Below the pieces are notes generated by a model. The model saw only the letters and a list, made by a program, of their open reading frames with translations, ran no database searches and was not told where the DNA came from. The translations under genes and the position numbers were made by a program. DNA of 64,000 bases. Source: Sphingomonas pseudosanguinis (GTDB lineage Bacteria; Pseudomonadota; Alphaproteobacteria; Sphingomonadales; Sphingomonadaceae). The DNA is taken from positions 682,001-746,000 of the forward strand of contig NZ_JACIDH010000001.1 in the NCBI RefSeq assembly GCF_014196255.1, written 5' to 3'. This document shows positions 41,746-51,546 of this stretch, piece by piece. How positions within the stretch are numbered: position 1 is the first letter of the stretch; every line of letters begins with the position of its first letter.

Positions 41746-42180
41746 ATGCTGCAACCAAAGCGCACCAAGTTCCGCAAGGCCTTCAAGGGCCGCATCCACG
41801 GCGATGCGAAGGGCGGCACCAGCCTGAACTTCGGTTCCTATGGCCTGAAGGCCATGGAGCCGGAGCGTATCACGGCTCGCCAGATCGAGGCGGCTCGCCG
41901 CGCGATCACGCGTCACATCAAGCGCCAGGGTCGTCTCTGGATTCGCATCTTCCCGGACGTCCCCGTCTCGTCGAAGCCCGCCGAAGTCCGCATGGGCTCG
42001 GGTAAGGGTTCGCCGGAATTCTGGGCCGCGCGCGTGAAGCCGGGTCGCATCCTGTTCGAACTCGACGGCGTCGACGGCCCGCTGGCCGCCGAGGCGTTCG
42101 AGCGCGCCGCGATGAAGCTGCCCATCAAGACCAAGGTCGTTGCCCGCCTGGGCGACACCTCGCACCTCGGAGGCGAGTAA
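41746..42180 (+). CDS. rplP: 50S ribosomal protein L16
   Basis: 144 aa. [30 protein letters not shown] and [12 protein letters not shown] are conserved. It overlaps rpmC by one base. Confidence 0.97.
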   Translation: MLQPKRTKFRKAFKGRIHGDAKGGTSLNFGSYGLKAMEPERITARQIEAARRAITRHIKRQGRLWIRIFPDVPVSSKPAEVRMGSGKGSPEFWAARVKPGRILFELDGVDGPLAAEAFERAAMKLPIKTKVVARLGDTSHLGGE

Positions 42181-42380
42181 TGGCCAAGACTGAATATACC
42201 GGCCAGAGCGACGACCAGCTCGTCGAGGCGCTGGGCAACCTGAAGCGTGAGCAGTTCAACCTGCGCTTCCAGGCGGCCACCAGCCAGCTCGAAAAGCCCA
42301 GCCGGGTCAAGGAAGTCCGTCGCGACATCGCGCGGATCAAGACCATCCAGGCGCAGCGCACCGCTGCGGCTGCCAAGTAA
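42180..42380 (+). CDS. rpmC: 50S ribosomal protein L29
   Basis: 66 aa two-helix protein with [18 protein letters not shown] and [14 protein letters not shown]. It lies near the tunnel exit beside L23. Confidence 0.96.
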   Translation: MAKTEYTGQSDDQLVEALGNLKREQFNLRFQAATSQLEKPSRVKEVRRDIARIKTIQAQRTAAAAK

Positions 42381-42392
42381 GGACCGAGACAC

Positions 42393-42665
42393 ATGCCGAA
42401 GCGCGTGCTGACCGGGGTGATTGTCTCGGACAAGACCGACAAGACGGTCGTCGTCAATGTGGAGCGGAAGGTTAAGCACCCCCTCTACGGCAAGATCATC
42501 CGTCGGTCGAAGAAGTATCATGCTCACGACGAGAGCAATGAGTTCAAGGCCGGTGAGACGGTGCGGATCGAAGAGACCGCCCCGATCTCGAAGCTGAAGA
42601 CCTGGAAGGTCATCGAGCGGGTCAACACCCACTCGACGCCCGAGCGGGCCTCGGCCGAAGGCTAA
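42393..42665 (+). CDS. rpsQ: 30S ribosomal protein S17
   Basis: 90 aa OB-fold protein: [33 protein letters not shown]. It is the last gene before a strong terminator-like hairpin that splits S10 from the spc part. Confidence 0.97.
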   Translation: MPKRVLTGVIVSDKTDKTVVVNVERKVKHPLYGKIIRRSKKYHAHDESNEFKAGETVRIEETAPISKLKTWKVIERVNTHSTPERASAEG

Positions 42666-42808
42666 AGCCTTTGCATTTCGCGCCCCGCTTCTCCTGACGG
42701 AGGGGCGGGGTTCGGAATGAAGAGCCACCCCTCGGGGTGCAGAGCGGATTGGTCGAGGGGGCGAGCGACTCGCTTGCCTTTCGTATCAGGAGTGGCTATG
42801 GGGCCTCT

Positions 42809-42846
42809 CCCCCTGGCGCATGCCTCTGCGCCGGGGGTCGTTTTTT
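42809..42846 (+). terminator. terminator between rpsQ and rplN
   Basis: CCCCC-T-GGCGCA pairs with TGCGCC-GGGGG (one bulged T) over a 6-nt loop, followed by TCG and six T. It ends 51 bp before rplN. A second stem (CCCCGC/GCGGGG) lies near 42680-42712 in the same 232-bp gap, which has no gene. Confidence 0.8.
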
Positions 42847-42897
42847 AAGGCGGGGTAGGGTCGGTATCCTCCCCAGAAGAGAGAAGGAAGCGGATCC

Positions 42898-43266
42898 ATG
42901 ATCCAGATGCAGTCCAATCTCGACGTCGCTGACAACAGCGGCGCGAAGCGGGTGCAGTGCATCAAGGTGCTGGGCGGCTCGAAGCGCCGTACCGCATCGG
43001 TCGGCGACATCATCGTCGTCAGCGTCAAGGAAGCGCAGCCGCGTGGCCGCGTGAAGAAGGGCGACGTTCACCGCGCGGTGATCGTGCGTACCGCCAAGGA
43101 CATCCGTCGCGCCGACGGTTCGGTGATCCGTTTCGACGGTAACGCCGCCGTGCTGGTCAACAAGAACGAGGAGCCGATCGGCACCCGTATCTTCGGCCCG
43201 GTCGTGCGTGAGCTTCGCGGCAAGAAGCACATGAAGATCATCTCGCTGGCGCCGGAGGTTTTGTAA
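42898..43266 (+). CDS. rplN: 50S ribosomal protein L14
   Basis: 122 aa. [20 protein letters not shown] and FGPVVRELR are conserved. AGAGAAGGAAG precedes the ATG. It starts the spc part and overlaps rplX by one base. Confidence 0.98.
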   Translation: MIQMQSNLDVADNSGAKRVQCIKVLGGSKRRTASVGDIIVVSVKEAQPRGRVKKGDVHRAVIVRTAKDIRRADGSVIRFDGNAAVLVNKNEEPIGTRIFGPVVRELRGKKHMKIISLAPEVL

Positions 43267-43583
43267 TGGCCGCTGCACGCATCAAGAAGGGTGACAAGGT
43301 CATCGTCCTGTCCGGCAAGGACAAGGGCAAGACCGGCACCGTGTCGCTGGCGATGCCGAAGGACGGCAAGGTCGTCGTGGACGGCGTCAACATCGCCACC
43401 CGCCACCGCAAGCCGACCCAGGCGAACCCGCAGGGTGGCCTGGAGCGCGTTGCCGCTCCGCTGCACATCTCGAAGGTTGCGCACGTGACCGCCGATGGCA
43501 AGCCGACCCGCGTCCGTTTCGAGACGCAGGATGGCAAGAAGGTCCGCGTGGCCGTCAAGACCGGGGAGAAGATCGATGGCTGA
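43266..43583 (+). CDS. rplX: 50S ribosomal protein L24
   Basis: 105 aa with a KOW motif ([19 protein letters not shown]). It starts 50S assembly. It overlaps rplE by 8 bp. Confidence 0.97.
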   Translation: MAAARIKKGDKVIVLSGKDKGKTGTVSLAMPKDGKVVVDGVNIATRHRKPTQANPQGGLERVAAPLHISKVAHVTADGKPTRVRFETQDGKKVRVAVKTGEKIDG

Positions 43584-44157
43584 TTACAAGCCCCGCATGA
43601 AGGCTATCTATGACGATAGCATCATCAAGGCGATGACCGACAAGTTCGGTTACAAGAACGTCAACGAGATCCCCCGGATCGAGAAGATCGTGCTCAACAT
43701 GGGCGTGGGCGAAGCGACGCAGGACAAGAAGCGCGTCGACCAGGCCGCCTCCGAGATGGAGCTGATCGCGGGTCAGAAGCCCGTCATCACCAAGGCGAAG
43801 AAGTCGATCGCGCAGTTCAAGCTGCGTGAAGGCATGCCGATCGGTGTGAAGGTCACGCTGCGTCGCGAGCGCATGTACGAATTCCTGGACCGCTTCATCA
43901 CGATCGCGCTGCCGCGCGTTCGCGACTTCCGCGGCCTGAATCCGAAGTCCTTCGACGGTCGCGGCAACTATGCCTGCGGCATCAAGGAACAGATCATCTT
44001 CCCCGAAATCAACTATGACCGCATCGACAAGGTGCGCGGCATGGATGTGATCGTGACCACCTCGGCGAAGACCGACGACGAAGCGCGCGAGCTGCTGCGT
44101 CTGTTCGGCTTCCCGTTCCCCAAGGAAGACGCTGCCGACGAGAAGAAGGCGGCGTAA
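43576..44157 (+). CDS. rplE: 50S ribosomal protein L5
   Basis: 193 aa from the ATG at 43576 inside rplX. It binds 5S r[14 protein letters not shown] and [13 protein letters not shown] are present. A GC-rich stem (CCCCCTC/GAGGGGG) without a T-tract follows at 44164-44193. Confidence 0.97.
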   Translation: MADYKPRMKAIYDDSIIKAMTDKFGYKNVNEIPRIEKIVLNMGVGEATQDKKRVDQAASEMELIAGQKPVITKAKKSIAQFKLREGMPIGVKVTLRRERMYEFLDRFITIALPRVRDFRGLNPKSFDGRGNYACGIKEQIIFPEINYDRIDKVRGMDVIVTTSAKTDDEARELLRLFGFPFPKEDAADEKKAA

Positions 44158-44214
44158 CCGGACTGCCCCCTCTCCACGCCGGGGAGGGGGTCCTTACAGA
44201 AAGAGCTTAAGTCC

Positions 44215-44520
44215 ATGGCGAAACTGAGTTCAATCAACAAGAACGAGAAGCGTCGTCTTCTCGTCAAGAAGTATGCCGGCAAGTACGCGAAGCTGAAGGC
44301 GATCGCGAACGACCAGAGCCTCGATGAGACCGAACGTCTGATCGCGCGCCTGAAGATGGCCGAGATCCCCCGCAACGGCAATCCGACCCGCATCCGCAAC
44401 CGTTGCGAGATCACGGGCCGCCCGCGTGCGTATTACCGCAAGTTCCGTCTCGCTCGCGTCATGTTGCGTGATCTGGCCAACAAGGGCCTGATCCCCGGCG
44501 TCACCAAGTCGAGCTGGTAA
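44215..44520 (+). CDS. rpsN: 30S ribosomal protein S14 (zinc-free form)
   Basis: 101 aa, the long zinc-independent form: no CxxC pairs, only [22 protein letters not shown] is the conserved terminus. Confidence 0.97.
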   Translation: MAKLSSINKNEKRRLLVKKYAGKYAKLKAIANDQSLDETERLIARLKMAEIPRNGNPTRIRNRCEITGRPRAYYRKFRLARVMLRDLANKGLIPGVTKSSW

Positions 44521-44532
44521 GGACCATTTGAG

Positions 44533-44928
44533 ATGGCAGTGACCGATCCCCTGGGTGACCTGCTCACCCGCATCCGTAACGGCCAGCGCGCGCGCAAGGA
44601 CTCCGTCCTGACGCCTGCGTCGAAGCTGCGCGCCCGCGTGCTCGACGTGCTCCAGCGCGAAGGCTATATCCGTGGCTACAGCGAAGAGCAGATGGGCCCC
44701 GCGGCCGGCATCCGCATCGAGCTGAAGTATTTCGAAGGCCAGCCCGCGATCAAGCATGTCGCGCGCGTGTCCAAGCCCGGCCGCCGTATCTATTCGGGCG
44801 CGCAGGAGCTTCCGCGCGTTCGCAACGGCCTGGGCATCACCATCGTGTCGACGCCGCGTGGCGTTCTGTCGGACGCCGAAGCGCGCGAGCAGAATGTCGG
44901 TGGCGAAGTCCTGGCGGAGGTGTTCTGA
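44533..44928 (+). CDS. rpsH: 30S ribosomal protein S8
   Basis: 131 aa. [16 protein letters not shown] and [16 protein letters not shown] are conserved. S8 represses the spc operon in E. coli. It has a one-base overlap to rplF. Confidence 0.97.
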   Translation: MAVTDPLGDLLTRIRNGQRARKDSVLTPASKLRARVLDVLQREGYIRGYSEEQMGPAAGIRIELKYFEGQPAIKHVARVSKPGRRIYSGAQELPRVRNGLGITIVSTPRGVLSDAEAREQNVGGEVLAEVF

Positions 44929-45461
44929 TGAGCCGCATCGGTAAGAAGGCGGTCCCGGTTCCGGCCGGCGTCACCGCGACCATCGCCGACAAGGTGTTGA
45001 GCGTGAAGGGTCCCAAGGGCACCCTGTCCATGCCGCTCGCCGACGAGATCACCTATGACGTCCAGGCGGACGCCATCGCGGTGCAGCCTGCCAATGCCAC
45101 GAAGCGCGCTCGCGCGTTCTGGGGCATGCAGCGCACCATGGTGCAGAACCTCGTCACCGGCGTGACCGCAGGCTTCTCGAAGAAGCTGGTCATCACCGGC
45201 GTCGGCTACCGCGCCGCCGCGCAGGGCAAGACCTTGAAGCTGCAGCTCGGCTACAGCCATGACGTCAACATCGACGTGCCGGAAGGCATCGAGGTGAAGA
45301 CGCCGGACGCCACCACCGTCGAGATCAGCGGTTCGGACAAGCAGAAGGTCGGCCAGCTGGCCGCCGAGATCCGCCGCTGGCGCAAGCCCGAGCCGTATAA
45401 GGGCAAGGGCATCAAGTACGACGGCGAGTTCATCTTCCGCAAGGAAGGGAAGAAGAAGTAA
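44928..45461 (+). CDS. rplF: 50S ribosomal protein L6
   Basis: 177 aa: [14 protein letters not shown] at the start, [13 protein letters not shown], and the [12 protein letters not shown] terminus. It has one-base overlaps at both ends. Confidence 0.97.
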   Translation: MSRIGKKAVPVPAGVTATIADKVLSVKGPKGTLSMPLADEITYDVQADAIAVQPANATKRARAFWGMQRTMVQNLVTGVTAGFSKKLVITGVGYRAAAQGKTLKLQLGYSHDVNIDVPEGIEVKTPDATTVEISGSDKQKVGQLAAEIRRWRKPEPYKGKGIKYDGEFIFRKEGKKK

Positions 45462-45817
45462 TGACCAAGGGTCTCTCTCTTTTCGAGAAGCGCCGTCGGC
45501 GCAACCGTACCGCGCTGCGTGCGCGTGCGGGCACCCGTCCGCGCCTGTCGGTGCATCGCTCGGGCAAGCACATCTATGCCCAGGTGATCGACGACGAGGC
45601 AGGTCGTACCGTGGCTTCGGCTTCGACGCTGGAAAAGGACGCACGCGGCCAGTCGGGCGCGAACGTCGCAGCGGCGACCGAAGTCGGCAAGCGCGTGGCC
45701 GAGAAGGCCAAGGCCGCCGGCGTCACGCAGGTCGTTTTCGACCGTGGCGGCTTCCTGTTCCACGGTCGCGTCAAGGCGCTGGCCGAGGCGGCACGCGAAG
45801 CGGGATTGGAGTTCTAA
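45461..45817 (+). CDS. rplR: 50S ribosomal protein L18
   Basis: 118 aa, a 5S rRNA binder. [20 protein letters not shown] and [20 protein letters not shown] are conserved. Confidence 0.97.
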   Translation: MTKGLSLFEKRRRRNRTALRARAGTRPRLSVHRSGKHIYAQVIDDEAGRTVASASTLEKDARGQSGANVAAATEVGKRVAEKAKAAGVTQVVFDRGGFLFHGRVKALAEAAREAGLEF

Positions 45818-45818
45818 T

Positions 45819-46535
45819 ATGGCTGACGAGAACAACGTGGCCGTTGCCGGTGCCGAAGGCGCCGCGCAGGACGCGACCCAGGGTCGCGGTCCCCGGGGCG
45901 GCCGTGGCCGTGGTCCGGGCGGCGATCGCGGCCGTGGCGGCCGTGACGGCAACCGTGGTCGTCGCGACGACCGTCGCGGTGGCGCCGAGGAGCAGGGCGA
46001 AGAGCTGATCGAAAAGCTCGTCCACATCAACCGCGTCTCGAAGACCGTGAAGGGCGGTAAGCGCTTCGGCTTCGCCGCGCTCGTCGTGGTCGGCGACGGC
46101 AAGGGGCGTGCGGGCTTCGGTCATGGCAAGGCGCGCGAAGTGCCGGAAGCCATCTCGAAGGCGACGGCTGCCGCCAAGAAGGCGATGGTCCGCGTTCCGC
46201 TGAAGGACGGTCGCACGCTGCATCATGATGGCAACGGCCATTTCGGTGCGGGCCGCGTGACGGTGCGTTCGGCCCCGCAGGGTACCGGCATCATCGCCGG
46301 TGGTCCGATGCGCGCCATCTTCGAATCGCTCGGCGTCGCCGACGTGGTGACGAAGTCGGTCGGTACGTCGAACCCGTACAACATGATCCGTGCCACCTTC
46401 GAAGCGCTGGGCGACCAGACTTCGCCGAAGGCGGTGGCGCAGCGTCGTGGCAAGAAGATCGCCGACCTGCTGGGTCGCGGTCACGGTGCCACCCAGCAGA
46501 CTGCCGAGGCGGAAGCCGCGGCCGTCGTGGAGTAA
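45819..46535 (+). CDS. rpsE: 30S ribosomal protein S5 with RG-rich extension
   Basis: 238 aa against about 167 in E. coli. The first 60 or so residues form an Arg/Gly/Asp-rich, probably disordered extension (repeats such as RGGRGRG and [10 protein letters not shown]). The core shows [17 protein letters not shown] and the [19 protein letters not shown] terminus, followed by an Ala/Glu tail. The core supports accuracy at the mRNA channel; the extension's role is unknown. Confidence 0.97.
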   Translation: MADENNVAVAGAEGAAQDATQGRGPRGGRGRGPGGDRGRGGRDGNRGRRDDRRGGAEEQGEELIEKLVHINRVSKTVKGGKRFGFAALVVVGDGKGRAGFGHGKAREVPEAISKATAAAKKAMVRVPLKDGRTLHHDGNGHFGAGRVTVRSAPQGTGIIAGGPMRAIFESLGVADVVTKSVGTSNPYNMIRATFEALGDQTSPKAVAQRRGKKIADLLGRGHGATQQTAEAEAAAVVE

Positions 46536-46541
46536 GCGACC

Positions 46542-46718
46542 ATGGCTACCATCAAGATCAAGCAGACCGGTTCGCCGATCCGCCGCACCAAGGACCAGCG
46601 CGCGACCCTCGTCGGCCTGGGCCTGAACAAGATGCACAAGGTCGCCGAGCTTCAGGATACCCCTGAAGTCCGTGGCATGATCCGCAAGGTGCAGCACATG
46701 GTTCAGGTGGTGGACTGA
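46542..46718 (+). CDS. rpmD: 50S ribosomal protein L30
   Basis: 58 aa (ATG 46542, TGA 46716-46718). [19 protein letters not shown] and LGLNKMHKV are conserved. It lies 6 bp after rpsE. A repeat and a terminator-like hairpin separate it from rplO. Confidence 0.96.
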   Translation: MATIKIKQTGSPIRRTKDQRATLVGLGLNKMHKVAELQDTPEVRGMIRKVQHMVQVVD

Positions 46719-46742
46719 GACCACAGGGGATTGCTCCCACGC

Positions 46743-46807
46743 TCCGTTCGCATCGAGCGAAGTCGAGTTTCAGGCCCTTGGCCTTCGACTTCGCTCAGGC
46801 TGAACGG
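46743..46807. repeat. family A inverted repeat, copy 5
   Basis: GTTCGCATCGAGCGAAGTCG and the inverted CTTCGACTTCGCTCAGGCTG unit with a short 16-bp spacer, sitting inside the ribosomal cluster between rpmD and rplO. Confidence 0.8.
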
Positions 46808-46862
46808 CGGTTGGGAATAATCTCGGTCTCATATCCGTCACATTGAACAGTGACAAACACGG

Positions 46863-46894
46863 GGAAGGGGGCTATGCGGCCCCCTTCCTTTTAT
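46863..46894 (+). terminator. terminator between rpmD and rplO
   Basis: GGAAGGGGGC pairs perfectly with GCCCCCTTCC over a 6-nt loop, followed by TTTTAT. rplO starts 63 bp later. Confidence 0.75.
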
Positions 46895-46957
46895 CTAGCG
46901 GCCGTGATTCTCAACGATCACGGCCATGCGCGAAACAAGCGAAAGCGAGTGCAAATC

Positions 46958-47488
46958 ATGAAGCTGAACGAACTTTTCGACAACCAGGGTGCCCGCAAGT
47001 CCAAGATCCGCGTCGGTCGTGGTATCGGTTCGGGCAAGGGCAAGACCGGTGGTCGCGGCGTCAAGGGTCAGAAGAGCCGTGAGGGCGTGTCCATCGCGGG
47101 CTTCGAGGGCGGTCAGATGCCGCTCCACATGCGTCTGCCGAAGCGTGGCTTCAACAACATCTTCGCCAAGGACTATGCCGAGGTGAACCTGGGCGCGATC
47201 CAGAAGGCGGTCGACTCGGGCAAGCTGAAGACCGACGGCACGATCGACCACGCCGCGCTGAAGGCCGCCGGCCTGGCGCGTGGCGGCAAGGACGGCGTCC
47301 GTCTGCTCGGCAAGGGCGAACTGACCGCCAAGCTGTCGTTCGTCGTGCAGGGCGTGTCGGCCTCGGCGCGTGAAGCGGTCGAGAAGGCCGGTGGTTCGGT
47401 CGACGTGCCGCACATCGTGCCGGCCGCCGAGAAGGCCGCCGCGAAGAAGGGCCAGACCCGCGCCGCGAAGCTCGCCGCCAAGGCCTGA
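46958..47488 (+). CDS. rplO: 50S ribosomal protein L15
   Basis: 176 aa. [21 protein letters not shown] and [17 protein letters not shown] are conserved, with an Ala/Lys-rich tail. Confidence 0.97.
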   Translation: MKLNELFDNQGARKSKIRVGRGIGSGKGKTGGRGVKGQKSREGVSIAGFEGGQMPLHMRLPKRGFNNIFAKDYAEVNLGAIQKAVDSGKLKTDGTIDHAALKAAGLARGGKDGVRLLGKGELTAKLSFVVQGVSASAREAVEKAGGSVDVPHIVPAAEKAAAKKGQTRAAKLAAKA

Positions 47489-47498
47489 ACCGGATAAG

Positions 47499-47546
47499 AT
47501 CCGCCGCTGTTACCGGGCTCCGGTCCGAATGACAGCGGCGGATTTT
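47499..47546 (+). terminator. terminator/attenuator after rplO
   Basis: ATCCGCCGCTGT pairs perfectly with ACAGCGGCGGAT across 21 nt, followed by TTT. A weak promoter-like pair (TAGACA, 16 bp, TATATG at 47579) lies just downstream, before secY. Confidence 0.6.
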
Positions 47547-47645
47547 GCATCCGGGTTAGACAAGCGCGTCTTCGCGCCTATATGAGCGGCGGGGCGGTTC
47601 AAAACGCATCCCGCCGTTTTTCGTTTCCAGGATAACGCAACAGCT

Positions 47646-49010
47646 ATGGCATCCGCAGCCGACCAGATGGCGCAAAGCATCAGCCTGGCGAAATTCGCCA
47701 AGGCCACCGACCTCAAGAAGCGGCTGTGGTTCACGATCGGCGCGCTGATCGTCTTCCGCCTGCTCAGCTATGTTCCGCTACCGGGCGTCGACCCGACCGC
47801 GCTGGGCCTGCTGAGCCAGAAGACCACGGGCGGCGTGCTCGACTTCTTCAACACCTTCTCGGGCGGTTCGCTCAGCCGCATGTCGCTGATCGCGCTGGGC
47901 GTGATGCCGTACATCACGGCGTCGATCGTCGTGCAGCTCGCGACGTCGCTCAGCCCGCAGCTCGCCGCCATCAAGAAGGAAGGCGAGAGCGGCCGCAAGA
48001 AGCTGAACCAATATACCCGCTACGGCACGGTGCTGCTGACCGCGATCCAGGGCTATTTCATCGCCGTGGGTCTTGAAACGCTGGGCGCCAGCCAGGGTAT
48101 TCAGGCGGTGATCGAGCCGGGCATGACCTTCCGCATCGCGGCGGTCATCTCGCTGATCGGCGGTACGATGTTCCTGATGTGGCTGGGTGAGCAGATCACC
48201 AGCCGGGGTATCGGCAACGGCGTGTCGCTGATCATCATGGCGGGCATCGTCGCCCATCTGCCGACCACGCTGGTCAACCTGCTCGAAGGCGGCCGCACGG
48301 GCAGCATCGATCCGGTCCGCCTGATCGGCATCATCGTCGCGGTCGTCGTCCTCATCCTGTTCATCTGCTTCATGGAGCGCGCGCAGCGCCGCATCCTGAT
48401 CCAGTATCCCAAGCGCGCGACGCAGCGGGGCATGCAGGCCGATCGCAGCCACCTGCCGCTGAAGATCAATACCGCGGGCGTGATCCCTCCGATCTTCGCC
48501 TCGTCGCTGCTGCTGATGCCGCTGACCATCTCGCAGTTTGCGGGCCAGCGCGTCGCGGGTGAGAGCCGCTGGGGCGACTTCATCATCAGCCTGAACCAGT
48601 ATCTGCAGCACGGCTCGCCCGTGTACATGCTGCTCTATGGCGCCGGCATCATCTTCTTCTCGTTCTTCTACACCGCGGTTGTCTTCAACCCGGAGGAGAC
48701 GGCGGACAATCTGAAGCGCTATGGCGGGTTCATCCCCGGCATCCGTCCGGGCAAGAATACCGAGACCTATCTCGATTACGTGCTGACCCGCATCACCGTG
48801 ATCGGCGCGGCCTATCTGACGATCATCTGTCTGCTGCCGGAATATCTGGTCTCGGCGTTGCAGATTCCCTTCTATCTGGGCGGCACCAGCCTGCTCATTG
48901 TCGTCAACGTGACGATGGACACGGTGACGCAGATTCAAAGCCACTTGCTCGCGCATCAATATGGCGATCTGATCAAGAAGGCGAAGCTGAAGGGTGGTCG
49001 CCTGCGCTGA
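47646..49010 (+). CDS. secY: preprotein translocase subunit SecY
   Basis: 454 aa, ten membrane segments expected. The plug-region GVMPYITASIVVQL, PKRATQRGMQADRSHLPLK loop and NPEETADNLKRYGGFIPGIRPG are conserved. It is the central pore of the Sec translocon in the inner membrane. Confidence 0.98.
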   Translation: MASAADQMAQSISLAKFAKATDLKKRLWFTIGALIVFRLLSYVPLPGVDPTALGLLSQKTTGGVLDFFNTFSGGSLSRMSLIALGVMPYITASIVVQLATSLSPQLAAIKKEGESGRKKLNQYTRYGTVLLTAIQGYFIAVGLETLGASQGIQAVIEPGMTFRIAAVISLIGGTMFLMWLGEQITSRGIGNGVSLIIMAGIVAHLPTTLVNLLEGGRTGSIDPVRLIGIIVAVVVLILFICFMERAQRRILIQYPKRATQRGMQADRSHLPLKINTAGVIPPIFASSLLLMPLTISQFAGQRVAGESRWGDFIISLNQYLQHGSPVYMLLYGAGIIFFSFFYTAVVFNPEETADNLKRYGGFIPGIRPGKNTETYLDYVLTRITVIGAAYLTIICLLPEYLVSALQIPFYLGGTSLLIVVNVTMDTVTQIQSHLLAHQYGDLIKKAKLKGGRLR

Positions 49011-49047
49011 GCGCGGGCGGATACAGGGCAAAAGAGGGGAGATTGAC

Positions 49048-49701
49048 GTGGGCGTGAACATCATCCTGCTGGGGCCGCCGGGCGCGGGCAAGGGAACCCA
49101 GGCGCAGCGGCTGGTGGCCAATCGCGGCATGGTGCAGCTGTCGACCGGCGACATGCTGCGCGCGGCGGTCAAGGCGGGCAGCCCCGTCGGCCTCCAGGCC
49201 AAGGCGGTGATGGACGCGGGCGAACTGGTGTCGGACGCGATCGTCTCGGCGCTGATCGGCGAGCGGCTGGACCAGGCCGATGCCGAGGGCGGCGCGATCT
49301 TCGACGGCTATCCGCGTACCGAGGCGCAGGCCGAGGCGCTGGACATGCTGCTGGCCGAACGTGGCAAGTCGCTCGATCACGTTATCGAGCTGGCGGTCGA
49401 CGAGGACGCGCTGGTCGAGCGTATCACCGGCCGTTTCACCTGCGCGTCGTGTGGGGCGGGCTATCACGACAGCTTCAAGCCGACCCAGGTGGAGGGCGTC
49501 TGCGACGTCTGTGGCTCGACCGAGTTCAAGCGGCGTCCGGACGACAATGCCGAGACGGTGCGCACCCGCATGGCCGAGTACCGCGCCAAGACCGCGCCAA
49601 TCCTGCCGATCTATGAAGCGCGCGGTATCGTGACGCGGGTCGACGGCATGGCCGCGATGGATGCGGTGGGCGCGGAGATCGACGCGATCCTCGATCGCTG
49701 A
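49048..49701 (+). CDS. adk: adenylate kinase
   Basis: 217 aa from the GTG at 49048 (AGAGGGGAG upstream, 6-nt spacing). P-loop GPPGAGKGTQ (9-18), FDGYPRT, and a long LID with a zinc site C132/C135/C152/C155. It interconverts ATP, AMP and ADP. A terminator follows, so the cluster ends here without rpsM. Confidence 0.97.
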   Translation: MGVNIILLGPPGAGKGTQAQRLVANRGMVQLSTGDMLRAAVKAGSPVGLQAKAVMDAGELVSDAIVSALIGERLDQADAEGGAIFDGYPRTEAQAEALDMLLAERGKSLDHVIELAVDEDALVERITGRFTCASCGAGYHDSFKPTQVEGVCDVCGSTEFKRRPDDNAETVRTRMAEYRAKTAPILPIYEARGIVTRVDGMAAMDAVGAEIDAILDR

Positions 49702-49723
49702 TTTCTTCGGCTTGGGTTTTGGG

Positions 49724-49762
49724 AAGGGGCGTTTCCGTGAGGAGGCGCCCCTTTCTCGTTTC
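49724..49762 (+). terminator. terminator after adk
   Basis: AAGGGGCGTTTCC pairs with GGAGGCGCCCCTT (two wobbles) over 4 nt; T-rich TCTCGTTTCG follows. Confidence 0.7.
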
Positions 49763-49798
49763 GGTTTGTGAAGGGGCGAGGGGAGGGGTGCAGGGCGT

Positions 49799-49904
49799 GC
49801 GCTTCGACTTCGCTCAGCGTGAACGGAGGGTGGGACATGGCATGCATCCCGCTTCCATTTCCCCGCATCCCTACCCCCGTTCAGCCTGAGCGAAGTCGAA
49901 GGCC
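49799..49904. repeat. family A inverted repeat, copy 6
   Basis: CTTCGACTTCGCTCAGCGTG and the inverted GTTCAGCCTGAGCGAAGTCG unit, about 50 bp apart, between adk and xerC. Confidence 0.8.
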
Positions 49905-49944
49905 ACGGGATGACCTCCGCCACAATCCAGCCTAAGTCCATGAC

Positions 49945-50823
49945 ATGACCGCGCTGATCGCCGACTATTATCGCCACCTCACCGTGGACCTGCGACGATC
50001 GGATCATACCGTGCGCGCCTATGTCGCCACCGCTGAGCGGTTGACCGGCTTTCTGACGCAGCATTGGGGGGAAGCCGTCGATAGCGGAACCCTGTCCCGC
50101 ATCACCGCGGCCGACCTGCGCGCCTATCTGGCGGCGCGGCGCGGCGAGGGGCTGACCGCCGCGTCGACCGCGCGAGAATTGTCGGCGATCCGGACCTTCC
50201 TCCATTTCGCCGGCATCGAGCCGCCACCCCTCAAAGGCCCCCGCCGCAAGCGCAGCATGCCCCGCCCACAGACCCCGGCCGACATCATCGCGCTAGCCGA
50301 AGACGTCGCGGAGGATGCCGCCGAACCCTGGATCGCCGCGCGCGACTGGGCGGTGTTGCTGCTGCTCTATGGCGCGGGCCTGCGGATCGGCGAGGCGATG
50401 GCGCTGCCCGCCGCGATCCTGCCGCTTGGCGAGACGCTGCGGGTACGGGGCAAGCGTGGCAAGATGCGGATCGTGCCGCTGCTGCCGCAGGTGCGCGAGG
50501 CGATCGAGCGTTATGCCGCACAGATGCCCTTCGCCGTCGCAGGCGAGGAGCCGCTGTTCCGGGGCGCGAGGGGCGGTCCGCTTTCCCCCGCCATCATCCG
50601 CCGATCGGTGCGCGGCGCGCGCGAACGGCTGGGGCTGGGCGCGCGGACGACGCCGCACGCGCTACGGCACAGTTTCGCCACGCATCTGCTGGGGCGCGGG
50701 GCCGATCTGCGCCAGCTTCAGGAACTGCTCGGCCATGCCAGTTTGAGTTCGACGCAGATCTACACCGGCGTCGATGCGGCGCGGTTGCTGGATGTGTATC
50801 GCACCGCCCATCCGCGCGGGTGA
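49945..50823 (+). CDS. xerC: XerC-type tyrosine recombinase
   Basis: 292 aa. SAM-like N-domain and the catalytic set R147 (GAGLRIGE), K170, H238-x-x-R241 (HALRHSF), H264 (LGHAS) and Y273 (IYTG). Size and motifs fit the chromosome-dimer-resolving XerC/XerD pair rather than a phage integrase; XerC is preferred over XerD but not certain. No att site or mobile genes are near. Confidence 0.88.
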   Translation: MTALIADYYRHLTVDLRRSDHTVRAYVATAERLTGFLTQHWGEAVDSGTLSRITAADLRAYLAARRGEGLTAASTARELSAIRTFLHFAGIEPPPLKGPRRKRSMPRPQTPADIIALAEDVAEDAAEPWIAARDWAVLLLLYGAGLRIGEAMALPAAILPLGETLRVRGKRGKMRIVPLLPQVREAIERYAAQMPFAVAGEEPLFRGARGGPLSPAIIRRSVRGARERLGLGARTTPHALRHSFATHLLGRGADLRQLQELLGHASLSSTQIYTGVDAARLLDVYRTAHPRG

Positions 50824-50829
50824 CGTCGC

Positions 50830-51435
50830 TCAGCGATCGCGGTGCGGCTTCCAGGTGACGACGCGCCAGACATAGCCGATGACGATGACGACGGTCATGA
50901 CGATCGCGGCCGGCCCGACATAGCGATCGATCGCCTGGAAATTGGCGCCCAGCCACAGACCCGCATAGGCCAGGATCGCATTCCAGATGATGCTGCCGGC
51001 AAAGGTCCAGAGCAGGAACTTGCCCAGCGGCATGCGGGTGATCCCGGCGGGCAGCGAGATCATCGTGCGAAAGGCGGGCATGAAGCGGAACACGAACACC
51101 ACCCAGCCGCCATGCCGCACGAAGAACAGGTGAAGCCGCTCGACATCGCGCCACTCCATCGTCAGCCAGCGGCCATGGCGCTCGACGAAGGGGCGGAACC
51201 GCTCATAGCCGATATAGCGACCGACCGCGTACCAGGCATAATTGCCGGCGGTCGTCCCCGCCGTGCCCCAGAGCAACAGCGGCGCCATCGCCATGTCGCC
51301 GCGCGCGACCGCCATCCCGCCCAGCCCCATGATGACCTCGGACGGGATGGGCGGCAGGATATTCTCCAACGCCATCAGCAGGAATATGCCGAAATAGCCG
51401 CCCCAGGCGATGAGGTTCAGGATGAATTCGGTCAT
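50830..51435 (-). CDS. DedA family membrane protein
   Basis: 201 aa. ALENILPPIPSEVIMGLGG, the re-entrant helix with the Glu/Pro pattern, and FRFMPAFRTMISLPAGI are DedA/SNARE-associated landmarks. It is probably a proton-coupled lipid (undecaprenyl phosphate or phospholipid) transporter in the inner membrane. It is convergent with xerC and divergent from lepB. Confidence 0.9.
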   Translation of the reverse strand: MTEFILNLIAWGGYFGIFLLMALENILPPIPSEVIMGLGGMAVARGDMAMAPLLLWGTAGTTAGNYAWYAVGRYIGYERFRPFVERHGRWLTMEWRDVERLHLFFVRHGGWVVFVFRFMPAFRTMISLPAGITRMPLGKFLLWTFAGSIIWNAILAYAGLWLGANFQAIDRYVGPAAIVMTVVIVIGYVWRVVTWKPHRDR

Positions 51436-51546
51436 GGGTGAGGGATGTACCGATGAAGGGACGGGCGGTTCCCCTATCGTCGATCCCGCGAAGTGGAAAG
51501 GCGAAGCGGCTTGACGGCGCGGGCGGGTTGCGCGAACCCGCTGAGC

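Noticed and set aside
44164..44193. Terminator between rplE and rpsN
   Set aside because: The GC-rich stem has a mismatch and no T-tract; probably only a spacer hairpin.
49945..50823. Integrase of a genomic island
   Set aside because: Size and motif pattern fit Xer housekeeping recombinases, and there is no att duplication, tRNA target or mobile cargo nearby.
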